DNA of 43,293 nt from JBHPCZ01 sp042573625. Its GTDB lineage: Bacteria > Desulfobacterota > Desulfobacteria > Desulfobacterales > UBA11574. This document shows positions 1-6,834 of this stretch, in pieces. The stretch covers positions 1 to 43,293 of the forward strand of contig JBHPCZ010000019.1 of the NCBI GenBank assembly GCA_042573625.1, given 5' to 3'. The position numbers were made by a program, and so were the translations under genes. Positions within the stretch are counted from its first letter, which is position 1. Every line of letters starts with the position of its first letter. The notes beneath the pieces are model-generated. The model was not told the DNA's origin. It did no database searches and saw nothing but the letters and a program-made list of their open reading frames with translations.

Positions 1-165
1 GTTTTCAATGTCGAATATAGAAGGAAAACAGGGTGTTTACTTTCGGGTTGAATTTTCCGTGAAATTTGGTGCTGTCATTTTACAAAGGCTGAAAAGACTT
101 CATCATTCGACATTCCTTGTTGGATATTGAATATTCGGCAACTTGTAAAATAGCTACTGTTTTCA
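1..165. repeat. Dispersed AT-rich repeat, family R2, copy a (truncated by window start)
   Basis: The left arm (ATGTCGAATAT..AAGGAA, about 8-30) and the right arm (CATTCGACATTCCTTG, about 106-143) are inverted relative to each other and flank a roughly 75-bp centre. The centre also aligns with 14975-15055. The right flank (about 144-250: GTAAAATAGC.ACTGTTTTCAA, then a GC-rich stem region) is shared with 34735-34842. The left end is cut by the window edge. I see no coding capacity. It lies downstream of the gcdA-like gene. Confidence 0.75.
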
Positions 166-170
166 AGGCT

Positions 171-253
171 GAGGGGTGATGCCCCCATCAAGGGGGCTTC
201 CTGATGCCTCCCACTATGCGGGAGGAGAACTCACCAACAAGGCGGTCACCCCT
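171..253. repeat. GC-rich inverted-repeat structure overlapping the gcdA stop
   Basis: AGGGGTGA (171-178) is complementary to TCACCCCT (246-253), and two smaller hairpins lie inside: GCCCCC..GGGGGC and CCTCCC..GGGAGG. The right arm contains the stop codon of the minus-strand carboxytransferase gene, so the structure could mark the 3' end of that transcript. No U-tract is visible. A related but diverged version lies at about 34760-34842. Confidence 0.5.
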
Positions 254-1979
254 TGATAATCCGGGGCAGGATCATCTGGTGATGCGGGCAGATCGATTTG
301 GGATTTTGGTAAACCGCCCCGGCAAAGGCCACAAGATATTTCCGCAACGACGCCAGCGGCACCACCTCGTCCACAAGGCCGTTTTGGGCACAGAACAGGG
401 GACTTGCGTTTTCATGATATTCCCTGACCAGCTTATTCATGGACTCAATTACCGGTTCCAAAGGTCTGCCGGCCTCTTTTTCTTTGACCAGTCTTCGGGA
501 GTACATGGCTACTGCCGCGGTTTCGCCGTGCATGACATATATTTCACTGGCAGCGGTGCCCAGGGTAAAGGCATTGTGTCGGTTGGCCGTGGGCCCGCCC
601 ATGAAATAATGCGCCGACCCTGTTCCTTTTCGAAGCAGCAGAAGCATCATGGGGATATCTGTCTGCTGAATCGAATAGACCAGACTCTGGGAAAGGGCCA
701 GGAGTTCGGCTTTTTCAGCCGCGTCTCCCACATCCACGCCGGTGCTGTCCTGTATCCAGACGATGGGGATCCTGTCCCTGCCGCAGAGGGTCACAAATTC
801 GTTCATTTTGATCAACCCCTGGCGAAAGAGTTTCCCTCCCATGCCCGGAGTGTCGGCGTATTCGGGATAGTCTTTTCCCAGATAGCCCTGTTGGTTGCCG
901 ATGCAGGCCATAAGAAATCCGTCGATTTTGCACAAGCCGGTAAAAACCTCCGGTCCATAGTCGGGGCGGAATTCCATGACCTCGCCGGCATCCGTCAGGC
1001 GCGCCAGGACCTCTTCAAAATCATATACCCTTTTGGGCTCCAGCGGAACCAGTCGATACAGGTCTTTTACGGGAAATTCGGGTTCAATGGGTTCGGCAAC
1101 CCGAAAAAATTTGGGGTGATAGCCCGGCACATGCTTCATGTAGTCCTTTAGCCCGTCCAGCACGCCGGTTTCGTCTTCATAAACATATTTGAAAAATCCG
1201 GTGTCGTCGTAGTGGATATCAACAGAGCCCGGGGGTTTGCCTTTGAACTGTTTTGCCCTTTTAATGATTTCTTCCGCGGCCTCCTTGTTGAACTCTCCCT
1301 TGGGGGCCATCCCGCTGACAATACCGGCCCCGCCCACGGCAATGTTGCAGTCCTTGTGGGCAAAAAGGATGGAGGGGCTGATGCTCTGATAGCCGCCGCC
1401 GGCGGGATTGGTACCGTATATGCCGGCAAGCACCGGGATGCCGAGCTGCTCGAGTTCGGCATGCCTGAAAAACGGGGTGCCGGCTCCGCGGCGGTTGGCG
1501 TAGAACTTTTCCTGATCGGTCAGCTTGGCGCCGCTGCAGTTGACCAGCCAGACCAGGGGAATATTGAGACGCCGGGCCAGATCGGTGACGCGCAGGATAT
1601 TTTCAGACTGACCCGGCAGCCACGCACCGGCCATGACCTTGTTGTCAAAGCCGATGATGACCGCCCATTTGCCTGAAATCTGACCGACACCATCAATGAC
1701 GTTGGTGGTACCTTCCGAGTTGTTCATGGGATTGTAGAGGGTGTGCAGCGGGCACCATGTGCCGGGATCGACCAGATAATCGAGGCGCTGCCAGACGGTC
1801 ATCTGGCCCCTGGCGTTAATTTTCTCTTCAGGCAGGCCGGCTGCTTTGACTTTATCGATTGCTTCATCTATAACTGCCTCGACGGCTTTGATATTTTGAA
1901 CATTTTTTTCGGTGCTCTTTATCCGTCCTTTTTTCAGCGGTTTGCCGAGCTTTGACATCTTCTCAAAATAAGGCTTCAT
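246..1979 (-). CDS. gcdA: Glutaconyl-CoA decarboxylase alpha subunit (biotin-dependent carboxytransferase)
   Basis: This 577-residue protein belongs to the acetyl-CoA carboxylase carboxyltransferase / glutaconyl-CoA decarboxylase alpha family. Members transfer the carboxyl group of glutaconyl-CoA to biotin on a carrier subunit. Two crotonase-like carboxyltransferase halves are visible: about residues 40-290, with the glycine-rich GTNPAGGGYQS and GGAGIVSGM stretches, and about 320-560, with GKGTGSAHYFMGGP. Length matches the family (close to 590). I chose the ATG at 1979 because GGAGGG lies about 8 nt upstream; an upstream in-frame start would overlap the carrier gene. It sits 4 bp after the biotin carrier gene and downstream of a glutaryl-CoA dehydrogenase, which favours glutaconyl-CoA over other substrates. 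The membrane Na+-pump subunit (GcdB) is not in the window. A related propionyl- or methylmalonyl-CoA carboxytransferase is the main alternative. Confidence 0.85.
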   Translation of the reverse strand: MKPYFEKMSKLGKPLKKGRIKSTEKNVQNIKAVEAVIDEAIDKVKAAGLPEEKINARGQMTVWQRLDYLVDPGTWCPLHTLYNPMNNSEGTTNVIDGVGQISGKWAVIIGFDNKVMAGAWLPGQSENILRVTDLARRLNIPLVWLVNCSGAKLTDQEKFYANRRGAGTPFFRHAELEQLGIPVLAGIYGTNPAGGGYQSISPSILFAHKDCNIAVGGAGIVSGMAPKGEFNKEAAEEIIKRAKQFKGKPPGSVDIHYDDTGFFKYVYEDETGVLDGLKDYMKHVPGYHPKFFRVAEPIEPEFPVKDLYRLVPLEPKRVYDFEEVLARLTDAGEVMEFRPDYGPEVFTGLCKIDGFLMACIGNQQGYLGKDYPEYADTPGMGGKLFRQGLIKMNEFVTLCGRDRIPIVWIQDSTGVDVGDAAEKAELLALSQSLVYSIQQTDIPMMLLLLRKGTGSAHYFMGGPTANRHNAFTLGTAASEIYVMHGETAAVAMYSRRLVKEKEAGRPLEPVIESMNKLVREYHENASPLFCAQNGLVDEVVPLASLRKYLVAFAGAVYQNPKSICPHHQMILPRIIKG

Positions 1980-1983
1980 CTTA

Positions 1984-2205
1984 TTACCCTCCGTCGATAA
2001 CGGCAAGAACCTCTTCTTCTTCCACCTCATCTCCCTCTTGGACCCGAACTTCTTTTACGGTTCCATCGCAGGGGGCGAAAACAGGTGTTTCCATCTTCAT
2101 GGCTTCTATGACCAATACTTCTTCATCCTCTTCCACCCTGTCGTTGACGTTAATGTTTAGCTGGGTGACTTTGCCCGGAAGGATAGCAACAATAGTGTGT
2201 TCCAT
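1984..2205 (-). CDS. Biotin carrier protein (biotinyl/lipoyl domain)
   Basis: A 73-residue stand-alone biotinyl domain. The EAMKM motif places the biotinylated lysine at K37, and the symmetric beta-hairpin halves typical of the fold are visible (PGKV..N and APCDGTV..V). It lacks the Ala/Pro-rich linker and N-terminal domain found in classical GcdC, so it is a minimal carrier. It lies 4 bp upstream of the carboxytransferase alpha gene and presumably receives CO2 from it. The carboxyl group would then be released at a membrane beta subunit encoded elsewhere. The SD is AGGAGTATCC before ATG 2205. The fold call is very secure; the exact partner is inferred from context. Confidence 0.9.
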   Translation of the reverse strand: MEHTIVAILPGKVTQLNINVNDRVEEDEEVLVIEAMKMETPVFAPCDGTVKEVRVQEGDEVEEEEVLAVIDGG

Positions 2206-2225
2206 TGGATACTCCTCATTTCTGG

Positions 2226-2346
2226 ATGGACAATAGTTAGGTGGAACGTATCAAAAGCAAAAAAGAATTTATCACGAAAACACGAAAACAGGAAGATTAT
2301 ACCTTTATTTTCGTGCTTTTAACATTTCGTGCTTTCGTGATTATCT
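2226..2346. repeat. Imperfect inverted repeat of the CACGAAAnCACGAAA type
   Basis: ATCACGAAAACACGAAAACA (about 2270-2289) faces the inverted TTTCGTGCTTTCGTGAT (about 2325-2341). It fills the gap between the acyl-CoA dehydrogenase and biotin carrier genes, so any gcd transcript would contain it. I see no gene in it. Confidence 0.55.
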
Positions 2347-3510
2347 TTAACGATTGGCCTTTCGAATACCCAGCTGATCCTGGGCAATGATCCATTTGCA
2401 GATATTGGTCGATCCTTCCACAATGGCATATGTCGGTGTATCCCGATAAAACCGTGCAACCGGATACTCGGCAGAGTAGCCGTATGCGCCGAGAATCCGC
2501 ATGGCAAAGCCGGCGCATTTTGTCACCACCTCGCCGGCAAAATACTTGGCCTGTGCAACATCAAGGCCATTGTTCAGGTTGCCCTGATCCTTTTGCCAGG
2601 CAGCCCTGTAAACCAGGAGGCGGGCCGCTTGAACCTCCGTGGACATCTGGGCGATCATATCCTGATTCATCTGAAACTCGCCGATGGGCTTGCCGAATTG
2701 TTTGCGGTCATTGCAGTATTTGATCGATACATCCAGGCATGCCTGTGCAACACCCACGGCGCCGGCCGCGGCCGAGAGACGGGTCTGGTTAAGGGATTCG
2801 AAGAGTATCTTTACGCCGTCTCCGGGTTTTCCGAGAATGTTGTCTTTGGGTACTCGTGTATGGGTCAAAAATATCTCACCCGTGGGAGAGGAGTGAGACC
2901 CCATTTTTTCAAGAATCGATGTCTTTATCCCATTAAAATTTTTAAGCTCCACCACAAACGCGGAAAGACCTTTAGAACCCTTGGAACGGTCCGTATAGGC
3001 ATAGTAAATAACGACATCGGCAACATTGGCATTGGAAATCCAGGTCTTTGAACCGTTCAAAAGCCAGTGATCCCCCGCGTCCTCAGCGGTTGAAGACATG
3101 GCCATTACGTCCGATCCTGCGTCGGGTTCTGTAATGGCAAATCCGCCGATATCGTCGGCAATGACCAGCCCGGGGATGTACTTTTGCTTCAGGGATTCAC
3201 TGCCGTATTTGTATATGGTAAATGCGCTGCCCAGGCACTGCATGTTGACCTGAACCCTGAGAGAGCTGGAAGCCTTTGCGATTTCCTCGGTCACGATCAT
3301 TGCCGCCAGCCAGCCCATGTCTTCTCCGCCATATTCCTCCGGGATCACCGTTCCGAAAAAACCGAGTTCTCCCATGGGTTTGATCGCCTCCTCGTAGGGG
3401 AAATAATGCTTGGCGTCCCATTCATCGGCAAAAGGAGCGATTTTTTTGGCGGCAAATTCGCGAACCGCCTTTTTCAACATTTCCATCTCTTTAGATAAAG
3501 AAAAATCCAT
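2347..3510 (-). CDS. Glutaryl-CoA dehydrogenase, non-decarboxylating type
   Basis: A 387-residue acyl-CoA dehydrogenase family flavoprotein that oxidises glutaryl-CoA to glutaconyl-CoA. The FAD/acyl-CoA signatures ITEPDAGSD and RKQFGKPIGEFQ are present. The catalytic base is E365 in YAIVEGSTNI. The residue before it is Val (V364), where decarboxylating enzymes such as human GCDH have Tyr; that Tyr-to-Val exchange was reported as the key feature of the non-decarboxylating enzyme of Desulfococcus multivorans. The substrate-carboxylate arginine appears to be R85 (SSLRVQV). The SD is AAAAGGAG, 6 nt before ATG 3510. Position upstream of a biotin carrier and a glutaconyl-CoA decarboxylase alpha subunit fits: the product would go to a decarboxylase that can conserve energy. 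Assignment rests on motif reading and neighbourhood. Confidence 0.8.
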   Translation of the reverse strand: MDFSLSKEMEMLKKAVREFAAKKIAPFADEWDAKHYFPYEEAIKPMGELGFFGTVIPEEYGGEDMGWLAAMIVTEEIAKASSSLRVQVNMQCLGSAFTIYKYGSESLKQKYIPGLVIADDIGGFAITEPDAGSDVMAMSSTAEDAGDHWLLNGSKTWISNANVADVVIYYAYTDRSKGSKGLSAFVVELKNFNGIKTSILEKMGSHSSPTGEIFLTHTRVPKDNILGKPGDGVKILFESLNQTRLSAAAGAVGVAQACLDVSIKYCNDRKQFGKPIGEFQMNQDMIAQMSTEVQAARLLVYRAAWQKDQGNLNNGLDVAQAKYFAGEVVTKCAGFAMRILGAYGYSAEYPVARFYRDTPTYAIVEGSTNICKWIIAQDQLGIRKANR

Positions 3511-3604
3511 ATTTACTCCTTTTCAAAACAGGTTGGACACGGATGCGCGCAGATTAGCACGGATTGATGTTTTGATTCAATGCTGTAAGGTTGTTAGGCG
3601 CCAA

Positions 3605-3718
3605 ATGAGCGTATGCAAAAAAGAGATTTCGTGCCAGTGACAATAAAAAATATCGGCAAAACAATAAATATGCAATAAATTTATTTCGTTATACTTTTTC
3701 AAATTTGCATACGCTCAT
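3605..3718. repeat. Perfect 15-bp inverted repeat with AT-rich interior
   Basis: ATGAGCGTATGCAAA (3605-3619) is perfectly complementary to TTTGCATACGCTCAT (3704-3718), with an 84-nt AT-rich interior. It could be a small MITE-like element, a replication or regulatory hairpin, or an RNA. I see no flanking target duplication and no ORF. The surrounding stretch 3511-3861 otherwise holds only the dehydrogenase upstream region (including a fragment GCGCAGATTAGCACGGATTG) and a short repeat at 3743-3761. Confidence 0.6.
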
Positions 3719-3742
3719 ATAAGATAATATTATATCTAACTT

Positions 3743-3761
3743 TGAACCGAAACAGCGAGCG
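3743..3761. repeat. Short dispersed repeat TGAACCGAAACAGCGAGCG, copy 1
   Basis: The identical 19-mer occurs at 34587-34605, in both cases in an intergenic region next to another repeat family. Flanking bases are only loosely similar. Function unknown. Confidence 0.6.
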
Positions 3762-3861
3762 TATTCCCCTTCCCGATTAAATCGGGACTGCAGGGCACTA
3801 TTCAATAAAAATCCCTAATGGTCCATAAGTTCAGGAACTTGAGCATGATGCAGGAAGACTT

Positions 3862-4154
3862 GATGCCGATGGTTTTGAAAGGATTCAAGGAGTTAAGGCT
3901 TTCCTGCCTCGGGCATGGGTCCAAGGCCCGCCCTGTCGCGACGCGGTGATTACTTAAAGTATAGGCTAAGCTTCATAATGATAATAGTTTATTGACAATC
4001 GAGTAAGGTTAATCGGTCTGGGCCAGGGATTCGAGTGAAATGCTTAAGAATTACAGAGAAAGGAGACTCAAAGCGCTGATAAAATCGTTGGAGAACAAAC
4101 CCTTGCCCCCTTGATCTCTCGAACCCTCTTTTCCAACTAAATTGGAGAAGAACC
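3862..4154 (+). repeat. Four-helix-bundle element (family R1), copy A, internal-deletion derivative
   Basis: The left end (GGTTTTGAAAGGATTCAAGG, 3871-3890) and the right-end hairpin (TTCCAACTAAATTGGAGAAG, about 4131-4150) match the fuller copy at 32491-32975. Between them this copy has an extra stretch of about 104 nt (about 3926-4029) that is absent from the fuller copy. The same stretch is present in the copy at 27052-27319 with three differences over about 120 nt. The gene itself has lost its middle, leaving a short ORF at 4040-4114. Confidence 0.75.
4040..4114 (+). pseudogene. Remnant of a four-helix-bundle gene (N-terminus joined to C-terminus)
   Basis: ATG 4040 encodes MLKNYRE, the start of the four-helix-bundle protein seen at 32906. 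It continues directly into RRLKALIKSLENKPLPP and a stop, which is the C-terminal end of the same protein. About 100 residues of the middle are missing, and the frame is preserved across the junction. The result is a 24-residue ORF unlikely to keep the original fold. Confidence 0.65.
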
Positions 4155-4297
4155 AATTATCCAAACATTAACCTTGAAATGTAGAGCAGGTGGTTCTATA
4201 CAGATACCTGAGAGAAATATTTGGCTTTCCCTCTGAATTGAGTATTATCGCTTACTTTTTGTAATCCATTCTTTTTTCGATACGGAAAAGAGAAACG

Positions 4298-6163
4298 ATG
4301 AGGCACAACAGCATGTCAAAAGCCAAACTCGAGGATGTCACCAACGTTTCAGGACATTCATTTTTCACTATCAGCAAGCCGGTTTTCCACATCGGCCGTT
4401 CCCTGGAAAATGATATCGTGGTTTTCAAAAACACCGTTTCCAGCAGACATGCGACCATAGAGCAGAAGCCCGACGGCTACTTTATTGCCGACCAGAACAG
4501 CAGCAACAAGACACAGCTCAACGGGGTAGAACTGGACCCGAATTCACCGCAGAAGCTCAATGACGGCGATGAAATTAAAATCGATACATTCCCCTTTGTT
4601 TTCAAATTAGAGGAGATCGAACCGTCCCCGCCGCCCCCTGATGACGAAGCGAAAGAGGCTGAGCCCATGCAGACCGCCAACGATGATGACGAGACCGTCT
4701 TTTTCGACAGTGGTTCGCTGATGGAAGAGGTGAAAGACGCTGATTCTTCTCAACCCGCCCATGATGATGACGAGACCGTCTTTTTCGACAGTGGTTCGCT
4801 GATGGAAGAGGTGAAAGACGCTGAACCCTCTCCGCCCGCTCCTGATCATGACGAGACCGTTTTTCTCGACAGCAGTTTGGAGATGGAGGATGTAAAAGTG
4901 GCTGAACCCTCTCCGCCCGCCCCTGATCATGACGAGACCGTTTTTTTCGACAGCGGTTCGCTGATGGATGAGGTGAAACCGGCGGAACCCTCTCCGCCCG
5001 CTCCTGATCATGACGAGACCGTTTTTCTCGACAGCAGTTCGATGATGGATGAGGTGAAAGAAGAAGAATTTTCTCAGCCCGCACTGGGAGAAGAAACAAC
5101 CATTCGGAGAAAGACACCCGAAGCCGTTACCGAATCAACGAAAATCGGCAACTATGAGATCATCAAGTTGCTGGGAAAGGGCGGATTCGGTTCGGTCTGG
5201 AAAGCCAGAGCATCGGACGGACGGCCTGTGGCCATCAAGGTGTTGAATCCGGATGTTTTGGAAGATGAAAGGGCCGTGCGGAAATTTTTTCACGAGGCCA
5301 TTAACCTGTCCAAGATGGATCATCCGAATATTTGCCGGTTTTACGATTTTTTTCCCCATGAAGGGAACTACGCAATTGTTATGGATTTTGTCCAGGGGAC
5401 CAATTTGCAGGATCTGCTGAAAAGCCAGGGCGGCCCCCTGCCTTTTGACACCGCACGCACGGTCGCGTCACAGTCCCTCGATGCCTTTCACTATGCACAC
5501 GAAAAACAGGTCCTCCACCGGGATATCAAACCGGAAAACATCACTCTGACTTTGGATGGTGTGGCAAAAGTCATGGATTTCGGTATCGCCAAACTGTCCT
5601 CTTCCGAATCACAGCAAACCTCCTTATTTATGATATCGCCCGCGTACACGGCACCCGAACGGTTTGATGAAAAAAAAACCGAGACGGTGGACCACCGCTC
5701 GGACATTTATTCGCTGGGGCTTGCGTTCTATGAGATATTTACCGGTAAACACCCGTTTCCAGCGAACACTCCGACGGAAATGATTATCGCCCATCTCAGT
5801 AAAGTTCCCACCCCTCCGGATCAGATCGTAGACCTGCCTCAGGAAATCAGCGACGGGATTCTCAAAGCCCTTGAAAAGAACCCGGAAGACCGGTTCGAGG
5901 ATTTCGCAGCGTTTAAAATGGAAATGCTGGGCGAGGCGCCGTTGAGGGTCTCCCAATCGATCGGGCCATTAGAGTTCTACGGGGAAAACTGCAAAGCCAG
6001 CGCCGAGTTGCTGAAAACGCTTTCCGGCATTGTTAAAAAGCACCAGAAGAAAGCCGAAAAGATCACTGTGGGGCAGTTGGGGACAAAGGTGGATTTGATC
6101 ATCGAAACCGTTGGCGGAAATATAATACGCATCTCCCGGGATATTGAGAAAATAAGAAAATAA
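4298..6163 (+). CDS. FHA domain - tandem repeat - Ser/Thr protein kinase
   Basis: A 621-residue soluble signalling protein with no membrane segment. Residues about 20-100 form an FHA phosphothreonine-binding domain (HIGRSLENDIV, SSRHATI, SSNKTQLNG). Residues about 129-265 hold five tandem 27-residue repeats (81-nt period), each with an acidic D-E-T-V-F/L motif. Residues about 286-545 form a Hanks-type kinase: glycine loop GKGGFGSV from G293, ATP-binding lysine K314, catalytic HRDIKPEN with D409, and DFG with D427. All key residues are present, so it should be active. The C-terminal 60 residues are charged and unrecognised. I chose ATG 4298 because the purine-rich GGAAAAGAG is suitably spaced; ATG 4313 is possible. 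A small unknown gene follows 81 bp downstream. Substrates are unknown; the repeat threonines are attractive autophosphorylation sites. Confidence 0.9.
   Translation: MRHNSMSKAKLEDVTNVSGHSFFTISKPVFHIGRSLENDIVVFKNTVSSRHATIEQKPDGYFIADQNSSNKTQLNGVELDPNSPQKLNDGDEIKIDTFPFVFKLEEIEPSPPPPDDEAKEAEPMQTANDDDETVFFDSGSLMEEVKDADSSQPAHDDDETVFFDSGSLMEEVKDAEPSPPAPDHDETVFLDSSLEMEDVKVAEPSPPAPDHDETVFFDSGSLMDEVKPAEPSPPAPDHDETVFLDSSSMMDEVKEEEFSQPALGEETTIRRKTPEAVTESTKIGNYEIIKLLGKGGFGSVWKARASDGRPVAIKVLNPDVLEDERAVRKFFHEAINLSKMDHPNICRFYDFFPHEGNYAIVMDFVQGTNLQDLLKSQGGPLPFDTARTVASQSLDAFHYAHEKQVLHRDIKPENITLTLDGVAKVMDFGIAKLSSSESQQTSLFMISPAYTAPERFDEKKTETVDHRSDIYSLGLAFYEIFTGKHPFPANTPTEMIIAHLSKVPTPPDQIVDLPQEISDGILKALEKNPEDRFEDFAAFKMEMLGEAPLRVSQSIGPLEFYGENCKASAELLKTLSGIVKKHQKKAEKITVGQLGTKVDLIIETVGGNIIRISRDIEKIRK
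4682..5086 (+). repeat. Five in-frame 81-bp tandem repeats inside the FHA-kinase gene
   Basis: The ACC codon of each DETV motif falls at 4694, 4775, 4856, 4937 and 5018, an exact 81-nt spacing. Units one and two are almost identical in DNA, as are the Pro-rich linkers of units three to five (SPPAPDHDETV). This points to recent expansion by duplication. A degenerate sixth motif (GEETTIRRKT) follows just before the kinase domain. Confidence 0.95.
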
Positions 6164-6244
6164 GAAACGCCGGGGTCCAAGGCTACACTGCGGTATTCCA
6201 TTTGTGATATCGCTATGATTCTATCTCTCACAAGGAATTGAACA

Positions 6245-6643
6245 ATGACGGAACAAAAGATATTTTTCACTAAAGCGGATGGCAAGATTAAGGCGATTCT
6301 GAATTGGCGTACCAGAGAAGACGGAGACCTTCTGCTTCTTTCTGATACCTTCAACAACGAAGATATGACCTTATATCATGATCTTAAGGATTTGGGGGAA
6401 GATGATCAATTCATTTTTGACACGTTTTTTCCATCCAAGGAAACTAAAAAACTAATTACGGAATCCGAGAAGGAATCGGGCGAGAAAAAAGTCGGAACGC
6501 TTGAAGTCACCATTAATATAGAGCAATTAACCAAACCCCAGATCGCGTTTCTAATACAGCGAGAAATGAAAACCTTATTACCTTCTCTTAAAAATATGTC
6601 TAAAGAAGATTTGGTTAAGCTGTTTTTAGAGCTTGTCGAGTAA
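6245..6643 (+). CDS. Small protein of unknown function downstream of the FHA-kinase
   Basis: 132 residues, acidic, predicted soluble, with no signal peptide or membrane segment. I do not recognise a family. The N-terminal half reads like a mixed alpha/beta domain (KIFFTKADGKIKAILNWRTR). The C-terminal half is rich in Lys/Glu and amphipathic (MKTLLPSLKNMSKEDLVKLF). AAGGAATTGAACA before ATG 6245 gives a well-spaced SD (AAGGA, 8 nt). It lies 81 bp after the kinase gene on the same strand, so it may be co-transcribed and could be a partner or substrate; that is inference only. Confidence 0.65.
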   Translation: MTEQKIFFTKADGKIKAILNWRTREDGDLLLLSDTFNNEDMTLYHDLKDLGEDDQFIFDTFFPSKETKKLITESEKESGEKKVGTLEVTINIEQLTKPQIAFLIQREMKTLLPSLKNMSKEDLVKLFLELVE

Positions 6644-6687
6644 ACCAGTCTTGGCACAAAAAGAAGGCATATAGCTTGAAAATACGG

Positions 6688-6834
6688 TTCTTCTCCAATT
6701 GAGTTAGAGAAGAGGGTTCGAGGATTTAAGGGGTCAAGGCTTGCCTGCCTCGGGCATGGGTTCAACCGTTTGTTTTCCATTGATTTAGCGCTTTGGGCAT
6801 CCTTTCAAAATCATCAACTCTTTTGGAGATGATT
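6688..6834 (-). repeat. Four-helix-bundle element (family R1), copy B, large deletion derivative
   Basis: In minus orientation it begins with the hairpin AATCATC..GATGATT (6834 down to 6809). It then jumps from the 5' flank motif TTTTGAAAGGAT straight into the gene's C-terminal end (CCCAAAGCGCT..AAAACAAACG..TTGAACCC). It ends in the right-end sequence CTCGAACCCTCTTCTC..TTGGAGAAGAA. The junction lies in GAAAGGAT, which in the fuller copy occurs both in the 5' flank and near the 3' end of the gene, so it looks like a deletion between short direct repeats. The element starts on the last base of the crotonase-gene stop region. Confidence 0.7.

Noticed and set aside
204..1151. Plus-strand 315-codon open frame
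   Set aside because: It lies antisense to the gcdA-like gene, has no SD and no recognisable domain, and is explained by the GC-rich third positions of the minus-strand gene.
4682..5086. Tandem 81-bp repeats as a possible CRISPR array
   Set aside because: The units are contiguous, in frame, and have no unique spacers; they encode protein repeats.
4602..5117. Minus-strand repetitive open frame opposite the kinase repeats
   Set aside because: It is the complement of the 81-bp coding repeats; low-complexity Arg/Ser-rich translation, no start signal.
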